A stretch of 64,000 nt of DNA from GCA-002726655 sp046582185 (GTDB lineage Bacteria > Pseudomonadota > Gammaproteobacteria > Pseudomonadales > Azotimanducaceae), in contig JAYGEX010000041.1 of NCBI GenBank assembly GCA_046582185.1, positions 124,001 through 188,000 of the forward strand, read 5' to 3'. Below, piece after piece: positions 51,976 to 61,441 of the stretch; the stretch's first letter is position 1, and every line of letters starts with the position of its first letter. Position numbers and translations under genes: made by a program. The notes beneath the pieces are model-generated. The model ran no database searches and had not been told where the DNA came from. It worked only from the letters and a program-made list of their open reading frames with translations.

Positions 51976-52761
51976 TCAGGGCTGTTGATCCGACCCAAGG
52001 TAGACGTTGTCGATTAGACGAACCTGTTCTCCTTTCTCGCCAAGCATAGCCGCCACAAACCTCCTGCCATTACGGGTTTGAACATAATCAACTTCAAAGC
52101 CTTCATCATTCAAAATATCAGTGATCTGGCCATCGCTCTGGCTGCTGGATATAAGCTGATGGATGAGGGGCGCCTTGGTTCGACTGCATTGCGTGAGGTT
52201 TTTATTTCTTGAGCTTAATGCTAGACCATCCCTTTCCCGAACCGTTGGGCAGGAAACAATGTCTACATCCATAAAGAACGCTTCCGCCATTCCTTTAATA
52301 AGCAGATATTGTTGATAGTCTTTCTCGCCAAAGAAGGCAACTGCTGGCCTAACAATATTCAACAGCTTCATTACCACCGTGAGCACTCCCTCAAAATGGC
52401 CGTCGCGATGAGCACCACAAAGATGTCGCGCAATTTCACTTTCTTCAACTTTATATCGAAATTTATCAGGGTAAATTTCGTCATAGCTTGGGAGGAACAG
52501 ATAATCGACGCCAAGGGATTCCAGTGTCTGGACATCTGCCGTTAAGGTATCCGGGTAGTTCTTGAGGTCATCCGCGTTATTGAACTGAGTCGGGTTGACA
52601 TAAATACTAACCACAGTGACATCACACTGCTCGATGCTGCGTTCTACCAGAGATTCATGGCCTGCGTGCAAGGCACCCATCGTTGGTACGAAGCCAAGGG
52701 AAAGATCCTCAAATGTATTGCGAATATTAAGGTAATCGTTAACTGAAGCAATAATTTTCAT
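51976..52761 (-). CDS. panC: Pantothenate synthetase PanC
   Basis: Joins pantoate and beta-alanine with ATP. Motifs: FVPTMGALHAGHESLV, the family segment VNPTQFN, CGAHRDGHFEGV, FGEKDYQQY and LALSSRN. At 261 residues it is slightly shorter than the usual 280, with a reduced C-terminal domain. Overlaps panB by four bases (ATGA), so panBC are translationally coupled. Ends shortly before a remnant MFS gene. Normal metabolic gene. Confidence 0.96.
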   Translation of the reverse strand: MKIIASVNDYLNIRNTFEDLSLGFVPTMGALHAGHESLVERSIEQCDVTVVSIYVNPTQFNNADDLKNYPDTLTADVQTLESLGVDYLFLPSYDEIYPDKFRYKVEESEIARHLCGAHRDGHFEGVLTVVMKLLNIVRPAVAFFGEKDYQQYLLIKGMAEAFFMDVDIVSCPTVRERDGLALSSRNKNLTQCSRTKAPLIHQLISSSQSDGQITDILNDEGFEVDYVQTRNGRRFVAAMLGEKGEQVRLIDNVYLGSDQQP

Positions 52762-53549
52762 CCGTAAGATTCCTCCAGCCTGGGGTATGACTCCTCTCTT
52801 ACATCACTGTGGTAGTGATCCACTGCATCCCGTACCAGATCATGGGTATTAGCGTAACGACGCAAAAACTTCGGGTTGAAGTCAGGATTAACACCCAATA
52901 GATCATGCAGGACCAATACCTGGCCATCCGTTTGCAGACCGGCACCAATGCCAATCGTCGGAATTGACAGGCTGCTGGTCACACACGCTCCAACTTTATT
53001 GGGTACACATTCCAGTACGATGGAGAAACACCCTATGGACTCAAGTTTCCTGGCATCCTCTATCAGAGCCAGCGCGTCTTTCTCGACTTTCGCCTGAAGT
53101 TTATGTCCACCCAGATTGTGAATGGATTGAGGTGTTAAGCCAAGGTGCCCCATCACAGGTACGCCCGCCTCGACGATATGTTTGATTAACTCCACCTGAT
53201 GAGCGGCGCCTTCAATCTTTATGGCATGAGCGCCAGCCTGCATAAGCGACTGAACCGCATTCATCGTCGGCTCCAGACCCTTGCTGCAGGATAAAAAGGG
53301 CATGTCCGCGATAACGAATTTATCGGGAGCGCCACGCACAACCGCGGCAACATGAAGCACCATCATCTCTATGGTGGCATGTACTGTGGAATCAAAGCCG
53401 TGCATAACAACAGCCAATGAGTCCCCGACCAGCAAACAATCGATGTTTGAATCATTTAGAATTTTAGCGGACCAGTTGTCATAACAGGTCACCATGGAAA
53501 TTTTTACTTGTTCCTGCTTTCTTCGCTTGAAAGTCTGGACATTAATCAT
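52758..53549 (-). CDS. panB: Ketopantoate hydroxymethyltransferase PanB
   Basis: Transfers a hydroxymethyl group from methylene-tetrahydrofolate to ketoisovalerate, first committed step of pantothenate synthesis. TIM-barrel motifs: MVTCYDNWSAKILND, LLVGDSLAVVMHG, AIKIEGA, VMGHLGLTPQS and IGIGAGLQTDGQVLV. 263 residues, complete. Followed by panC with a 4-base overlap. Confidence 0.96.
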   Translation of the reverse strand: MINVQTFKRRKQEQVKISMVTCYDNWSAKILNDSNIDCLLVGDSLAVVMHGFDSTVHATIEMMVLHVAAVVRGAPDKFVIADMPFLSCSKGLEPTMNAVQSLMQAGAHAIKIEGAAHQVELIKHIVEAGVPVMGHLGLTPQSIHNLGGHKLQAKVEKDALALIEDARKLESIGCFSIVLECVPNKVGACVTSSLSIPTIGIGAGLQTDGQVLVLHDLLGVNPDFNPKFLRRYANTHDLVRDAVDHYHSDVREESYPRLEESYG

Positions 53550-53596
53550 TTTCCCTATCCTCGTTACTATTAATAGCTAGCGACGAGCAAGTAGGT

Positions 53597-53664
53597 TTGA
53601 TCAATAGGAGAGAGGACTCCCTGTACAGGAAGTCAGGTATGGTACCTGTCCTCTATTGGATCAA
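53597..53664. repeat. Imperfect inverted repeat with inner hairpin upstream of panB
   Basis: TTGATCAATAG (from 53597) and CTATTGGATCAA (to 53664) are near-inverse ends; GAGGAC and GTCCTC are inner arms. Inside, CAGGTA-TGG-TACCTG forms a perfect 6-bp hairpin and CTGTACAG is a palindrome. It fills much of the 290-bp gap between panB and the dehydrogenase stop. It could be a small repeat element or a transcript leader structure of panBC. Confidence 0.45.
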
Positions 53665-53839
53665 GTCCTAAGCATTGCTCAACAAAAAGATGTACTGCCT
53701 AAAAAGGTATCACTCAAAATTATCAGTTTCCTGTCTCTTTCCCGAAGGATAAAAGCAGAATTGGCGAGAATATGAGATAAGAGCAGTGCTGTCCATGGTC
53801 GAATGGTGGAGATATTCTTGAAAAGAACCAATTAGGGCA

Positions 53840-54745
53840 TCAGAGGTAAGTCTTGAGCAGCTCGCCAACTTCGGCGATAAACAGGGATCGATACTCCTCA
53901 TAAACACACGATGAATGGGGTGTGATCATGACCTTGGGTTCATGCCAGAGCGCAGAATTATCCGGCAGCGGCTCTTCATCAAGGACATCGAGAAACGCGC
54001 CACCCAGATGATCCAGACTGGCAAGTAAATCGGAAGTAGCCAGCGCATTTCCCCGCCCAAAGTTGTAGATATAAGCACCCGGCTTCATCAAAGACAGTCT
54101 CTTCCTATCCATAAATGAATCGGTTTCCGGTGTAGCTGGCAGCAATAACACCACATGATCCGCCCAGGGAATTAGGGCATCCAGCTCTTCAATAGGTCTG
54201 ATTCCCGGCTCTGAACCGGACCTGGCACTGCGCCTGATGCCAATGACTTCGGCGCCCAGCTGCTTGATGACTTGTGCGCAGGCGAGGCCAATATTTCCAA
54301 TACCAATAATCAATACATGTTGATTACGAAGCAGTCGGCTGCCTGCCTGGAGGTTTCGGTCCCACTTACGCTCGCGGTGATTGCGCACCATCTCTGGCAT
54401 TCTATGATTCATAAAGAGAATTGCGCCCAGCAAGGATTCGGCCAATATCTGCCCGTGAAACGTCCCGTGCACTATATTCACCCTATTATTTGGATCCCTC
54501 TGAATCCAATCATCGCCAGCCGCAGGCGTAAAAATAAGCTGCAGCTTTGGACAGGCTCGATACCAGGAGTCTTGAAAATCCCAGGCCAGGATAATATCCG
54601 CAAGATGAGCTTGCGCAAGGAACCCGGCGATGTCCTCATGCCGCCTGATTCGCAGTTCCGGGTAGCCTCGGTGTAAGACCTTCAGATCATCGTCGGTGAA
54701 AGAAAACGCCTCGACCTCGTTCCACAAGCAAGTATGTAATTCCAT
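53840..54745 (-). CDS. D-2-hydroxyacid dehydrogenase
   Basis: NAD(P)-dependent 2-hydroxyacid dehydrogenase of the GhrA/SerA superfamily, 301 residues from the ATG at 54745. Rossmann motif VLIIGIGNIGLACAQVIKQL, substrate/catalytic arginine in NFGRGNAL, DVLDEEPLP with the glutamate, and MITPHSS with the catalytic histidine. An upstream ATG (54817) is unlikely since it precedes a non-conserved extension. Substrate not readable (glyoxylate or hydroxypyruvate are common). Confidence 0.87.
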   Translation of the reverse strand: MELHTCLWNEVEAFSFTDDDLKVLHRGYPELRIRRHEDIAGFLAQAHLADIILAWDFQDSWYRACPKLQLIFTPAAGDDWIQRDPNNRVNIVHGTFHGQILAESLLGAILFMNHRMPEMVRNHRERKWDRNLQAGSRLLRNQHVLIIGIGNIGLACAQVIKQLGAEVIGIRRSARSGSEPGIRPIEELDALIPWADHVVLLLPATPETDSFMDRKRLSLMKPGAYIYNFGRGNALATSDLLASLDHLGGAFLDVLDEEPLPDNSALWHEPKVMITPHSSCVYEEYRSLFIAEVGELLKTYL

Positions 54746-54993
54746 TGCCTGATTGTAGCAAGGATATATTGAGCGCGGCTTAAGCGATTGTTCTATCAGG
54801 AGAACGATAAGCATCATTCAAGTAATCGCTTCGTCCCATTGTAATCTCGTCTCGCCGCATCTCTCTTGTATTAGATTTGCATCCTATCCACTCTGGATGC
54901 GAATTTTTCTAACTCCTCTTTAAAGATATTCTCCAAAATCCCTTATAAAGGGCTCATAAATAAAAGGGAAATGACGAAATAAACAGAATAAGA

Positions 54994-56437
54994 ATGAACG
55001 TACTAACCTTCCTCGTTTTCACCCCACTACTCCTACCCATGGCAACTATTGCTGCGGAAAAAAAACAAACTTATTCAGGCAGTGGTCGAGGCCTACGGCG
55101 GGGACAAACTCACAAACCTTACAAGTTTCATTATCAACAAGAAGATGACTGGTCCCAACAGTGGCCAAGGCAGATCGCAACTACTGGATGATATTGTTAG
55201 CAATCACTTCTATATTCTCCACGATATTGAAGCGGGAAAGAGTCGATCGGATAATTTCTTCACCAGTCAGTTCGGCGGCTTTCAGGCAGCGAGCATCAGC
55301 GACGGCGAGCAGGCATGGAATATCAACTATCAAACAAACACCTATGGCAGCGCTCAAAATGCTGACCCTTATGTTATTGCTGGTGGCCCCATGCGAATGA
55401 ATGACGCATTTCTTGCCTACGAATTATCCCGTGCCGCTGACAAGGCGAAGCACCTGGGTGAAGTAGATTACTTGAACCGACCCCATGAAATGATTCAGTT
55501 CCCATTTCCATCCAGCCCGGATCTCACCCTTTATGTTGATTCGGAAACACATCTGATATCAAAAATGATCAGGATGAATCCACAAATCGGTCAGCTGGAC
55601 TATGTATTTTCCAATGTCACCGAGCACAACGGTATCTCCTATGCGAAGAGCATTAACTTTTTCATTGCCGGCCAGGCAAACCTGATCAGCATAGAGAATG
55701 ACACGCAGTTCAATGTCACTATTTCAGACTCTGAGTTCGAACTACCCAAAAACATGAGAGAGGAAGCTGAAAGGATTGATACCAGTGAGATGAGCAGCAC
55801 GCGTTTTACAGGCAGTATCTATCATGTGGGACAGGGCGGTGGGTTTTCCCCATTCGTTGATACCACTGAAGGCGTCGTCGCTATCGGCGGTTACCCTGCT
55901 CTTAAGGATCGCTTCAATCGCTATCGAGCAGATAGCGACAATTACAAGCCACTCAAGTTTCGGGTTGTCACCCACCACCACCAGGATCATCTGGGCGGAA
56001 TCAACGAAGCGATCGAACTGGGCGCCACATTGATTTCAGTTGATGAGAACGTAGCGTCTATCCAGAGTTTTGTGGCAAAGGCCGATGATGCCAGGTTTTT
56101 GAATGTAGATAAGCGGCTAACTATTGGCAAAGGCCGGGACAGAGTAGAAATCTACGACGTTGCAACCACCCACGCCGCACATTTTCTTCTGACTTATGTT
56201 CCCTCGCAAAAACCCTTGTTCTTTGCTGACCATATGAACTCCCCATACAAGAACGGCATTCCGGTCGCGAACCCCGGAACCGTATCTATGTTGAATGCTG
56301 TAAAGAAGCTAGGCATTGATGTGAAGAAGATCGCAATCGTCCATGGTGCCAGGATCTTTACCATGAAGGAGATGCAGGCTTCGGTCGATGCTTACGTCCC
56401 TTCCCGGTGCCTCGGGGATAGACCGGTTTGCCCCTGA
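54994..56437 (+). pseudogene. Exported metallo-beta-lactamase-fold hydrolase gene frameshifted at an A8 run
   Basis: The signal peptide (MNVLTFLVFTPLLLPMATIAA) is in one frame and the mature protein (LIQAVVEAYGGDKLTNLTSF onward) in another. The two join cleanly if one A is removed from the run of eight A (55058-55065), reading AAEKNKLIQ. The body has VTHHHQDHLGG with the HxHxDH metal site, later THAAHF and the ADHMN segment. A downstream ATG at 55049 could express the body without signal. The A8 run permits polymerase slippage, so in-cell rescue is possible; a homopolymer sequencing error is also possible. Confidence 0.75.
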
Positions 56438-56620
56438 ATGAGCTGACGCTATAGACCAGCCTGGTTTGCATACTCTCAATACCTGTTCTGCGTACGAAAT
56501 TATTGATGACATTCTCGTCGAACTGGCGACCACCTGAAGAGGCAATTCAAGGCCCTGCACGAGATTGTATCCTGCCGCAATCACAAGCAGGACCTGGGTT
56601 CGCTTCTACGCCAAGAGTTT

Positions 56621-57232
56621 CTACAGGCGCTTACCAAATGCCAGCAGTTGGTTGTTAGCAGGCATCACGCGATCACTCAGAAATGACATTTCGTTATCTA
56701 CAACCAGCTGCTGCACCCATTCAATATCCCTGATGCCGCTAAGTGAATCCCTGTCTTTCAGCCACTGATCGAATCCTGCGTTACTCGCCGTCGTAAATTC
56801 GTTTTTGTATTTGAAAGGGCCATAAAGCACGAATATCCCTCCTGCTGCCAATGTGCGGCCAACGCCCGCTACAAGCTGAACCACGTGAGCCTCCGACATA
56901 ATATGAATGGCGTTTGCGCAAAATACATAGTCCACCTTTTCCTGTGGCCAGTTTTCACTGGCCACATCTAGCTCAATGGCTTCAAGAACATTACTGCCTG
57001 AATGATTAGAAATATTTTGCTTTAATCCAGGAAGATAATGCCCCTGATCCGATGGCTGCCACTTTAGATGTTTGAGTGAGGAAGCAAAATGGATTGCGTG
57101 CTGGCCGGAGCCGCTACCAATCTCCAGGACAAGTCCGGGCTCCCTAAACACCTGACCTAACTCATTCAGAATGAACTCTTTATTCTTCTCGGAAGATGGA
57201 GAGTAGTTAACAAAGCGGCTATCGCTTACCAC
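56621..57232 (-). CDS. DUF938 SAM-dependent methyltransferase-like protein
   Basis: 203 residues; motif I VLEIGSGSGQHAIHFA, WQPSDQGHYLPGLKQN, VDYVFCANAIHIMS, and YGPFKYKNEFTTASN are the DUF938 signature. Function not established in the family; a SAM-dependent methyltransferase acting on a small substrate is likely. Its ATG base overlaps the stop codon of the SelD fusion gene, so it is coexpressed with selenophosphate synthesis. Selenium methylation is a speculative link. Confidence 0.85.
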   Translation of the reverse strand: MVSDSRFVNYSPSSEKNKEFILNELGQVFREPGLVLEIGSGSGQHAIHFASSLKHLKWQPSDQGHYLPGLKQNISNHSGSNVLEAIELDVASENWPQEKVDYVFCANAIHIMSEAHVVQLVAGVGRTLAAGGIFVLYGPFKYKNEFTTASNAGFDQWLKDRDSLSGIRDIEWVQQLVVDNEMSFLSDRVMPANNQLLAFGKRL

Positions 57233-59418
57233 TAGTCCTTTATACTCGAAAAGGCGATGTCCTGATGTTCGTCTGAAACACAGCCGATAATCTCAGCCGA
57301 GTGATAGCCAGTCTTTCGCAGGGCCTCGACGCAAGCATCTGCACGTGCCGAGGGTAAAGAGACTAGCAGTCCACCTGATGTTTGAGGGTCAAATAGCAGC
57401 TCATAAGACGGGTGTTTGGTGAACAGGACTCGCGGCGATGCTGCCCGATTGCTCTCGTGAAGCGTACTTGTGATACCCTGCCGAGAGATGACATCCCTGG
57501 CGCCTTCAAGTATGGGTAGCTTGTCCATATCCAGCACAACGCCCCGCTTGGATGCATCAATCATTTCCGTTAAATGTCCTGCCAAACCAAAGCCGGTTAC
57601 GTCGGTACAGGCAGTCACACCATGCTCAAGTACAATCTTCAGAGACTGCTGATTAGACTGCGTCATTGCCTGCAGAGCACTATTGACCCAAACACCCTTT
57701 GCCTTATTCTGCATATCGGCGGCGAAAATTGCTCCTGTGCCCAGGGCCTTTGTCAGGATAAGCGAGTCACCATCCTTAAAGCCATCCTTGTTCAAAATCA
57801 CATCTTTGTCGACTACGCCATTTACAGCGAATCCCAGGCTTAGCTCCATGCCTTCACTGGTATGACCACCAACCAACTCAACGCCATCTGCCTTAAGCTG
57901 GCTGACTGCGCCTGCCAGCAATTGCCGCAACAGGTTTTTGGTCACCTTTGCTGTCGCAAAAGGAACCGTCACAACCGCCAGTGCTGTTACCGGCCTGCCA
58001 CCCATTGCATAGATATCACTCAAGGCATGGGTAACTGCAACCTGCGCAAATACATAAGCATCATCAACAAAACTTCGGAATGAATCGATTGTATGCAACA
58101 TCACTTTGCCAGCGGGTACTTCGTAAACCGCCGCATCGTCGCGAAGGCGCCCGCCCACACCTAACTCATTCAGTACTTCACTGAGCAACTGAGCGCTAAC
58201 CTTCGAACCACAACCCCCACATTGCATCTGTTCGTCAAAGACATCCAACAATCCATTCGGTTTTTCAACTTTCATAACGGGATAGTTAGTGAAGCGATTC
58301 ATAAATCGCCGGTCGACCCAATCCTTCCAGCGCCACACCCAGGAACCTTTGATAGACCTGCCGTTTCGATAGGCGATGGCGGATTTGTCACCCGTTGATA
58401 TTAGCGACAGAAATTCTGACTGTGGCTGAAATGGTTTTGGCGATTGTCCCAGCAGTAGTCGCCTTAAATTTTCCGCCAGCGGCGGCCCTTGCCTGACGGC
58501 ATATACACCCGCCTTGGGCCGGGGATGTTTTACAACATGGGCAACGTCGCCTACTGCTAATAGCGTCGCGTGACTTAAAGATTGCAAGGTATCATCAACG
58601 GCAATAAATCCGCCCTCATCGAGCTGTAATCCTGTTGTCTGTAACCAGGCTTGAGGCGCTGCGGCAGTAATCCAGAAAACCTCGTCAAGTGATACTTCTT
58701 CTTGCCGGGCTGAGTACAGCGTTTTACCCTCAACCCTGCTGACGCGAAAGTCAGGCCAGACCTTGATACCCCGCACCTGCAAAATTTCGCTAAACGTCTT
58801 TTGTACCTCTGGCGAGTATTCCCTGAGAACTGAGTCACCATCGTGGAACAGGTGAAACTTTGGCAGGACGTGACCAACACCAATATCGAGCTGCAGGCGA
58901 TGATGGATGGCGAGGCAAAGTTCTACACCCCCTGCCCCTGCACCAACAAAACCAAGCTCTTTAACAGAATTCGATAGCACCCGTTCGCGAAATTGGACCC
59001 AGTGATTCAAGAACTGATCTATTGGCTTTACCGCAATAACATTACCGGCAGCACCAGGCACCTCATTAATGGCTGGTGTAATGCCAATATCGAGAGATAC
59101 AAGGTCATATGCCATATCAGGGCGGCCCTTTATCTGCAGGATCTGGAGATCAGGATCAAGGCCTGTGACCTCACTCTGAATAAACCTTGCGCCTGCAAAT
59201 TTACAAAGGGGAACAAGATCGATATGTATATCGTCCTCGGAGTAGTGACCGGCAACCATGCCGGGCAACATACCTGAATATGGCGTCTTCACTGAGGGGC
59301 TGATCAGGGTGATCTGCAAGCCAGGTATTGGCTTCATGCCTAGCATTCTTAATGCCAGAACGTGGCTATGCCCTCCACCCACGAGCACAAGTTCTTTCGC
59401 AATAGCTGATGTCTGCAT
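57232..59418 (-). CDS. selD: NDH-2-like oxidoreductase fused to selenide, water dikinase SelD
   Basis: 728 residues. The N-terminal 370 or so residues are an FAD-binding pyridine-nucleotide oxidoreductase (LVLVGGGHSHVLALRML; GFVGAGAGGVELCLAI). The rest is SelD, making selenophosphate from selenide and ATP: MQCGGCGSKVSAQLLSEVL gives the catalytic Cys and Lys, followed by LRDDAAVY, DAYVFAQVAVTHALSDIYAMGG here split by convention, and TSGGLLVS. Such fusions are known in marine bacteria and cyanobacteria; the flavin half may reduce the selenium source. Catalytic position has Cys, not Sec. It serves SelA/SelB encoded at 6.3-9.7 kb. Confidence 0.93.
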   Translation of the reverse strand: MQTSAIAKELVLVGGGHSHVLALRMLGMKPIPGLQITLISPSVKTPYSGMLPGMVAGHYSEDDIHIDLVPLCKFAGARFIQSEVTGLDPDLQILQIKGRPDMAYDLVSLDIGITPAINEVPGAAGNVIAVKPIDQFLNHWVQFRERVLSNSVKELGFVGAGAGGVELCLAIHHRLQLDIGVGHVLPKFHLFHDGDSVLREYSPEVQKTFSEILQVRGIKVWPDFRVSRVEGKTLYSARQEEVSLDEVFWITAAAPQAWLQTTGLQLDEGGFIAVDDTLQSLSHATLLAVGDVAHVVKHPRPKAGVYAVRQGPPLAENLRRLLLGQSPKPFQPQSEFLSLISTGDKSAIAYRNGRSIKGSWVWRWKDWVDRRFMNRFTNYPVMKVEKPNGLLDVFDEQMQCGGCGSKVSAQLLSEVLNELGVGGRLRDDAAVYEVPAGKVMLHTIDSFRSFVDDAYVFAQVAVTHALSDIYAMGGRPVTALAVVTVPFATAKVTKNLLRQLLAGAVSQLKADGVELVGGHTSEGMELSLGFAVNGVVDKDVILNKDGFKDGDSLILTKALGTGAIFAADMQNKAKGVWVNSALQAMTQSNQQSLKIVLEHGVTACTDVTGFGLAGHLTEMIDASKRGVVLDMDKLPILEGARDVISRQGITSTLHESNRAASPRVLFTKHPSYELLFDPQTSGGLLVSLPSARADACVEALRKTGYHSAEIIGCVSDEHQDIAFSSIKD

Positions 59419-59421
59419 AGA

Positions 59422-60330
59422 TCAGGCAGCGCTCGTTCTATTTTTCAGAAATTCCCCGAACTTTTTGATCGCTTCTTTGCCCTCTGGAATTCGCGCGGCG
59501 AACACCTGGAATACATGAGGCATCTTCGGCCATATTTCGAGTACTGCGTCACCGCCCGCCTCTTTGGTTTTTTCGACCAACCTGGTTGAATCACTGAGCA
59601 AGACCTCTGTACTACCAACATGAATTAACATCGCCGGTAGATTGGATAAATCCGCAAATAGAGGTGATGCAAGAGGCGCTTTCTTATCCAGCTTGCCCAG
59701 GTACATGTCGGCGAAGCTCTTCAGCGCTCCTCCGGACAACATCGGGTCTGCTTTATCATTACTGGTAACACTATCGCCACTGGCCGTTAAATCGAGCCAG
59801 GGAGAAATTAGTATTGCCCCTGCCGGCAGCTCGACACCCAGACTCTTCAGATGCACCATTGTTGCGAGCGTCAATCCTCCACCGGCAGAATCACCACCGA
59901 TGGCAATTTGTGAAGCCTTATAGCCTTCATCTAGCAGCCAACGATAACAGGCAGTCGCATCGTCCAGCGCGGCGGGAAACAGGTTCTCCGGTGCCAGCCT
60001 GTAATCGACATTCAACACCTTCATGCCTGATTCCTGCGACAATCGCCAGGCAATATCACGATGACTATCAAGGCCACCAAAAACATAGCCGCCGCCGTGC
60101 AGATACATGAGCACACGATGCGCATCCGATCCGTCATAGCAAACCCATTCGCAATTGATGCCAGCCACGACCACTTTCTCAATGCTGACCTCGGATGGGA
60201 TCTTCGATGCCATACCATCGGCGCCAGCCATTCGATTCCTGAAGCCCTCAATGTCATCCCTGATATCATCGAATTGACCCTTCATGGTACGTCGGATCAT
60301 AAAACTGATGAATTTTGCTCTGATACTCAT
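59422..60330 (-). CDS. Alpha/beta-hydrolase, HSL-type esterase
   Basis: 302 residues of the hormone-sensitive-lipase family. Oxyanion motif YLHGGGYVFGG, nucleophile elbow GGDSAGGGL, aspartate region HVGSTEVLLSDS and histidine in MPHVFQVF make a complete catalytic triad. Probably hydrolyses short-chain esters. Divergent from the DUF1853 gene across a repeat-rich 187-bp gap. Confidence 0.9.
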   Translation of the reverse strand: MSIRAKFISFMIRRTMKGQFDDIRDDIEGFRNRMAGADGMASKIPSEVSIEKVVVAGINCEWVCYDGSDAHRVLMYLHGGGYVFGGLDSHRDIAWRLSQESGMKVLNVDYRLAPENLFPAALDDATACYRWLLDEGYKASQIAIGGDSAGGGLTLATMVHLKSLGVELPAGAILISPWLDLTASGDSVTSNDKADPMLSGGALKSFADMYLGKLDKKAPLASPLFADLSNLPAMLIHVGSTEVLLSDSTRLVEKTKEAGGDAVLEIWPKMPHVFQVFAARIPEGKEAIKKFGEFLKNRTSAA

Positions 60331-60376
60331 GTTTTCACCTGCAATCTCTTATACAGTCAATGATAAAAGAATTGGC

Positions 60377-60402
60377 GGACAAGAACTAATTAGTTCCTGC
60401 CC
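60377..60402. promoter_or_regulatory. 26-bp near-perfect palindrome in a divergent promoter region
   Basis: Two head-to-head copies of the motif TTAGTTCYTGYCC meet here; the central 14 bases GAACTAATTAGTTC (60383-60396) are a perfect palindrome and the outer arms differ at two positions. It lies between the divergent esterase and DUF1853 genes, where an operator would be expected, and at the left edge of repeat copy B. Confidence 0.5.
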
Positions 60403-60483
60403 ATAATTTACAAAATTTCACAAAAACGTTCAGAATCTGAGTATTGTTAGGCATACAAAACAATCACTTACGAAAGAACTAAT
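60389..60483. repeat. Intergenic repeat, copy B, with imperfect terminal inverted repeats
   Basis: 95 bp bounded by ATTAGTTCCTG (60389-60399) and AAAGAACTAAT (60473-60483). The left end, TTAGG centre and AATCACTTA-GAA-GAA-TAATACCG right end match copy A at 16287-16379. Further right, GGACAATACTAATA (60503-60516) is another inverted copy of the motif. Nature not certain. Confidence 0.5.
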
Positions 60484-60517
60484 ACCGCAGGACTCAGAAT
60501 CCGGACAATACTAATAA

Positions 60518-61441
60518 ATGAGCACACCGATAAATAACAATGATACACAGACCGAACCCGCTCCCCGTGCGCTCCGGGATTTAACATGGACAATCAACAG
60601 CCCCGCCTTATTGAACTCAATCAATGACCAGTTCCCATCCGATAATTGGTTCAAACAACTACCACCAAGTGCTCTCCTCAGTAATGAAGGGATTCCCGTG
60701 CCAAGGCACCAACACCATTTCAGGCTTGGCAAGCACTTCGAGGAACTATGGGCAACGTGGCTGAGATCTAACGGACAGTACTCGCTTCGGCTTGCGAATT
60801 TGCAGGTCAACGATTCAAAGCGAACCGTCGGCGAGTTCGACTTTTTGATAGAACACCAGGAGCAGGTAGAGCACTGGGAGGTAGCGATCAAGTTCTATTT
60901 AGGTACCGGAAATTGCAAGTCAGCGAAAAACTGGTACGGCCCCAACACAGAAGATCGTCTGGATCTGAAGTATAACCACCTGGTCAACCATCAGCTTCTG
61001 CTCGGCGATCACCCAGCCGCCAGCGAAATTCTTGCGACTAAGGATCTAAAGATCAACCGGGTGAGATGCATCGTTAAGGGCCGCCTGTTCCATCCCCTGG
61101 CGCAATTTGACCTTAAACAACTAACATTCCCGACCGAAGCAAATACTGAACATAATGTCGGCTGGTGGGCACGCAGGGAAGAATTTGAGGACAGATTCGC
61201 AGGAGACGCACGAGAGGGCTCAATAAAATTTGCTTATCTCAGCAAAATCAACTGGCTCTCGTGCATTGAGACAAATGATGACATACCAACACAGAACTAC
61301 TCGAGCATTGTCGATATCCTCGATTCACAAAGGGTCGAGCAGGCTACCCACCTGGCTGTTCTGAATGATTCTGGCAATGAAATATCGAGGGGGTTCGTGG
61401 TTAATGAATCATGGCTGGAGCGAATCCAGGACAGGAACTAA
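60518..61441 (+). CDS. DUF1853 family protein
   Basis: 307 residues. Family marks are RDLTWTINSPALL at the N-terminus, FRLGKHFEELWATWL, and GEFDFLIEHQEQVEHWEVAIKFYL (split here by convention), the last looking like a PD-(D/E)xK nuclease core (E-FDFL ... EVAIK). DUF1853 is common in gammaproteobacteria and its function is unknown. The gene is bracketed by 16-bp near-perfect inverted repeats (60387-60402 and 61429-61444). It stops head-to-head with the ABC gene with zero spacing. Confidence 0.85.
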   Translation: MSTPINNNDTQTEPAPRALRDLTWTINSPALLNSINDQFPSDNWFKQLPPSALLSNEGIPVPRHQHHFRLGKHFEELWATWLRSNGQYSLRLANLQVNDSKRTVGEFDFLIEHQEQVEHWEVAIKFYLGTGNCKSAKNWYGPNTEDRLDLKYNHLVNHQLLLGDHPAASEILATKDLKINRVRCIVKGRLFHPLAQFDLKQLTFPTEANTEHNVGWWARREEFEDRFAGDAREGSIKFAYLSKINWLSCIETNDDIPTQNYSSIVDILDSQRVEQATHLAVLNDSGNEISRGFVVNESWLERIQDRN

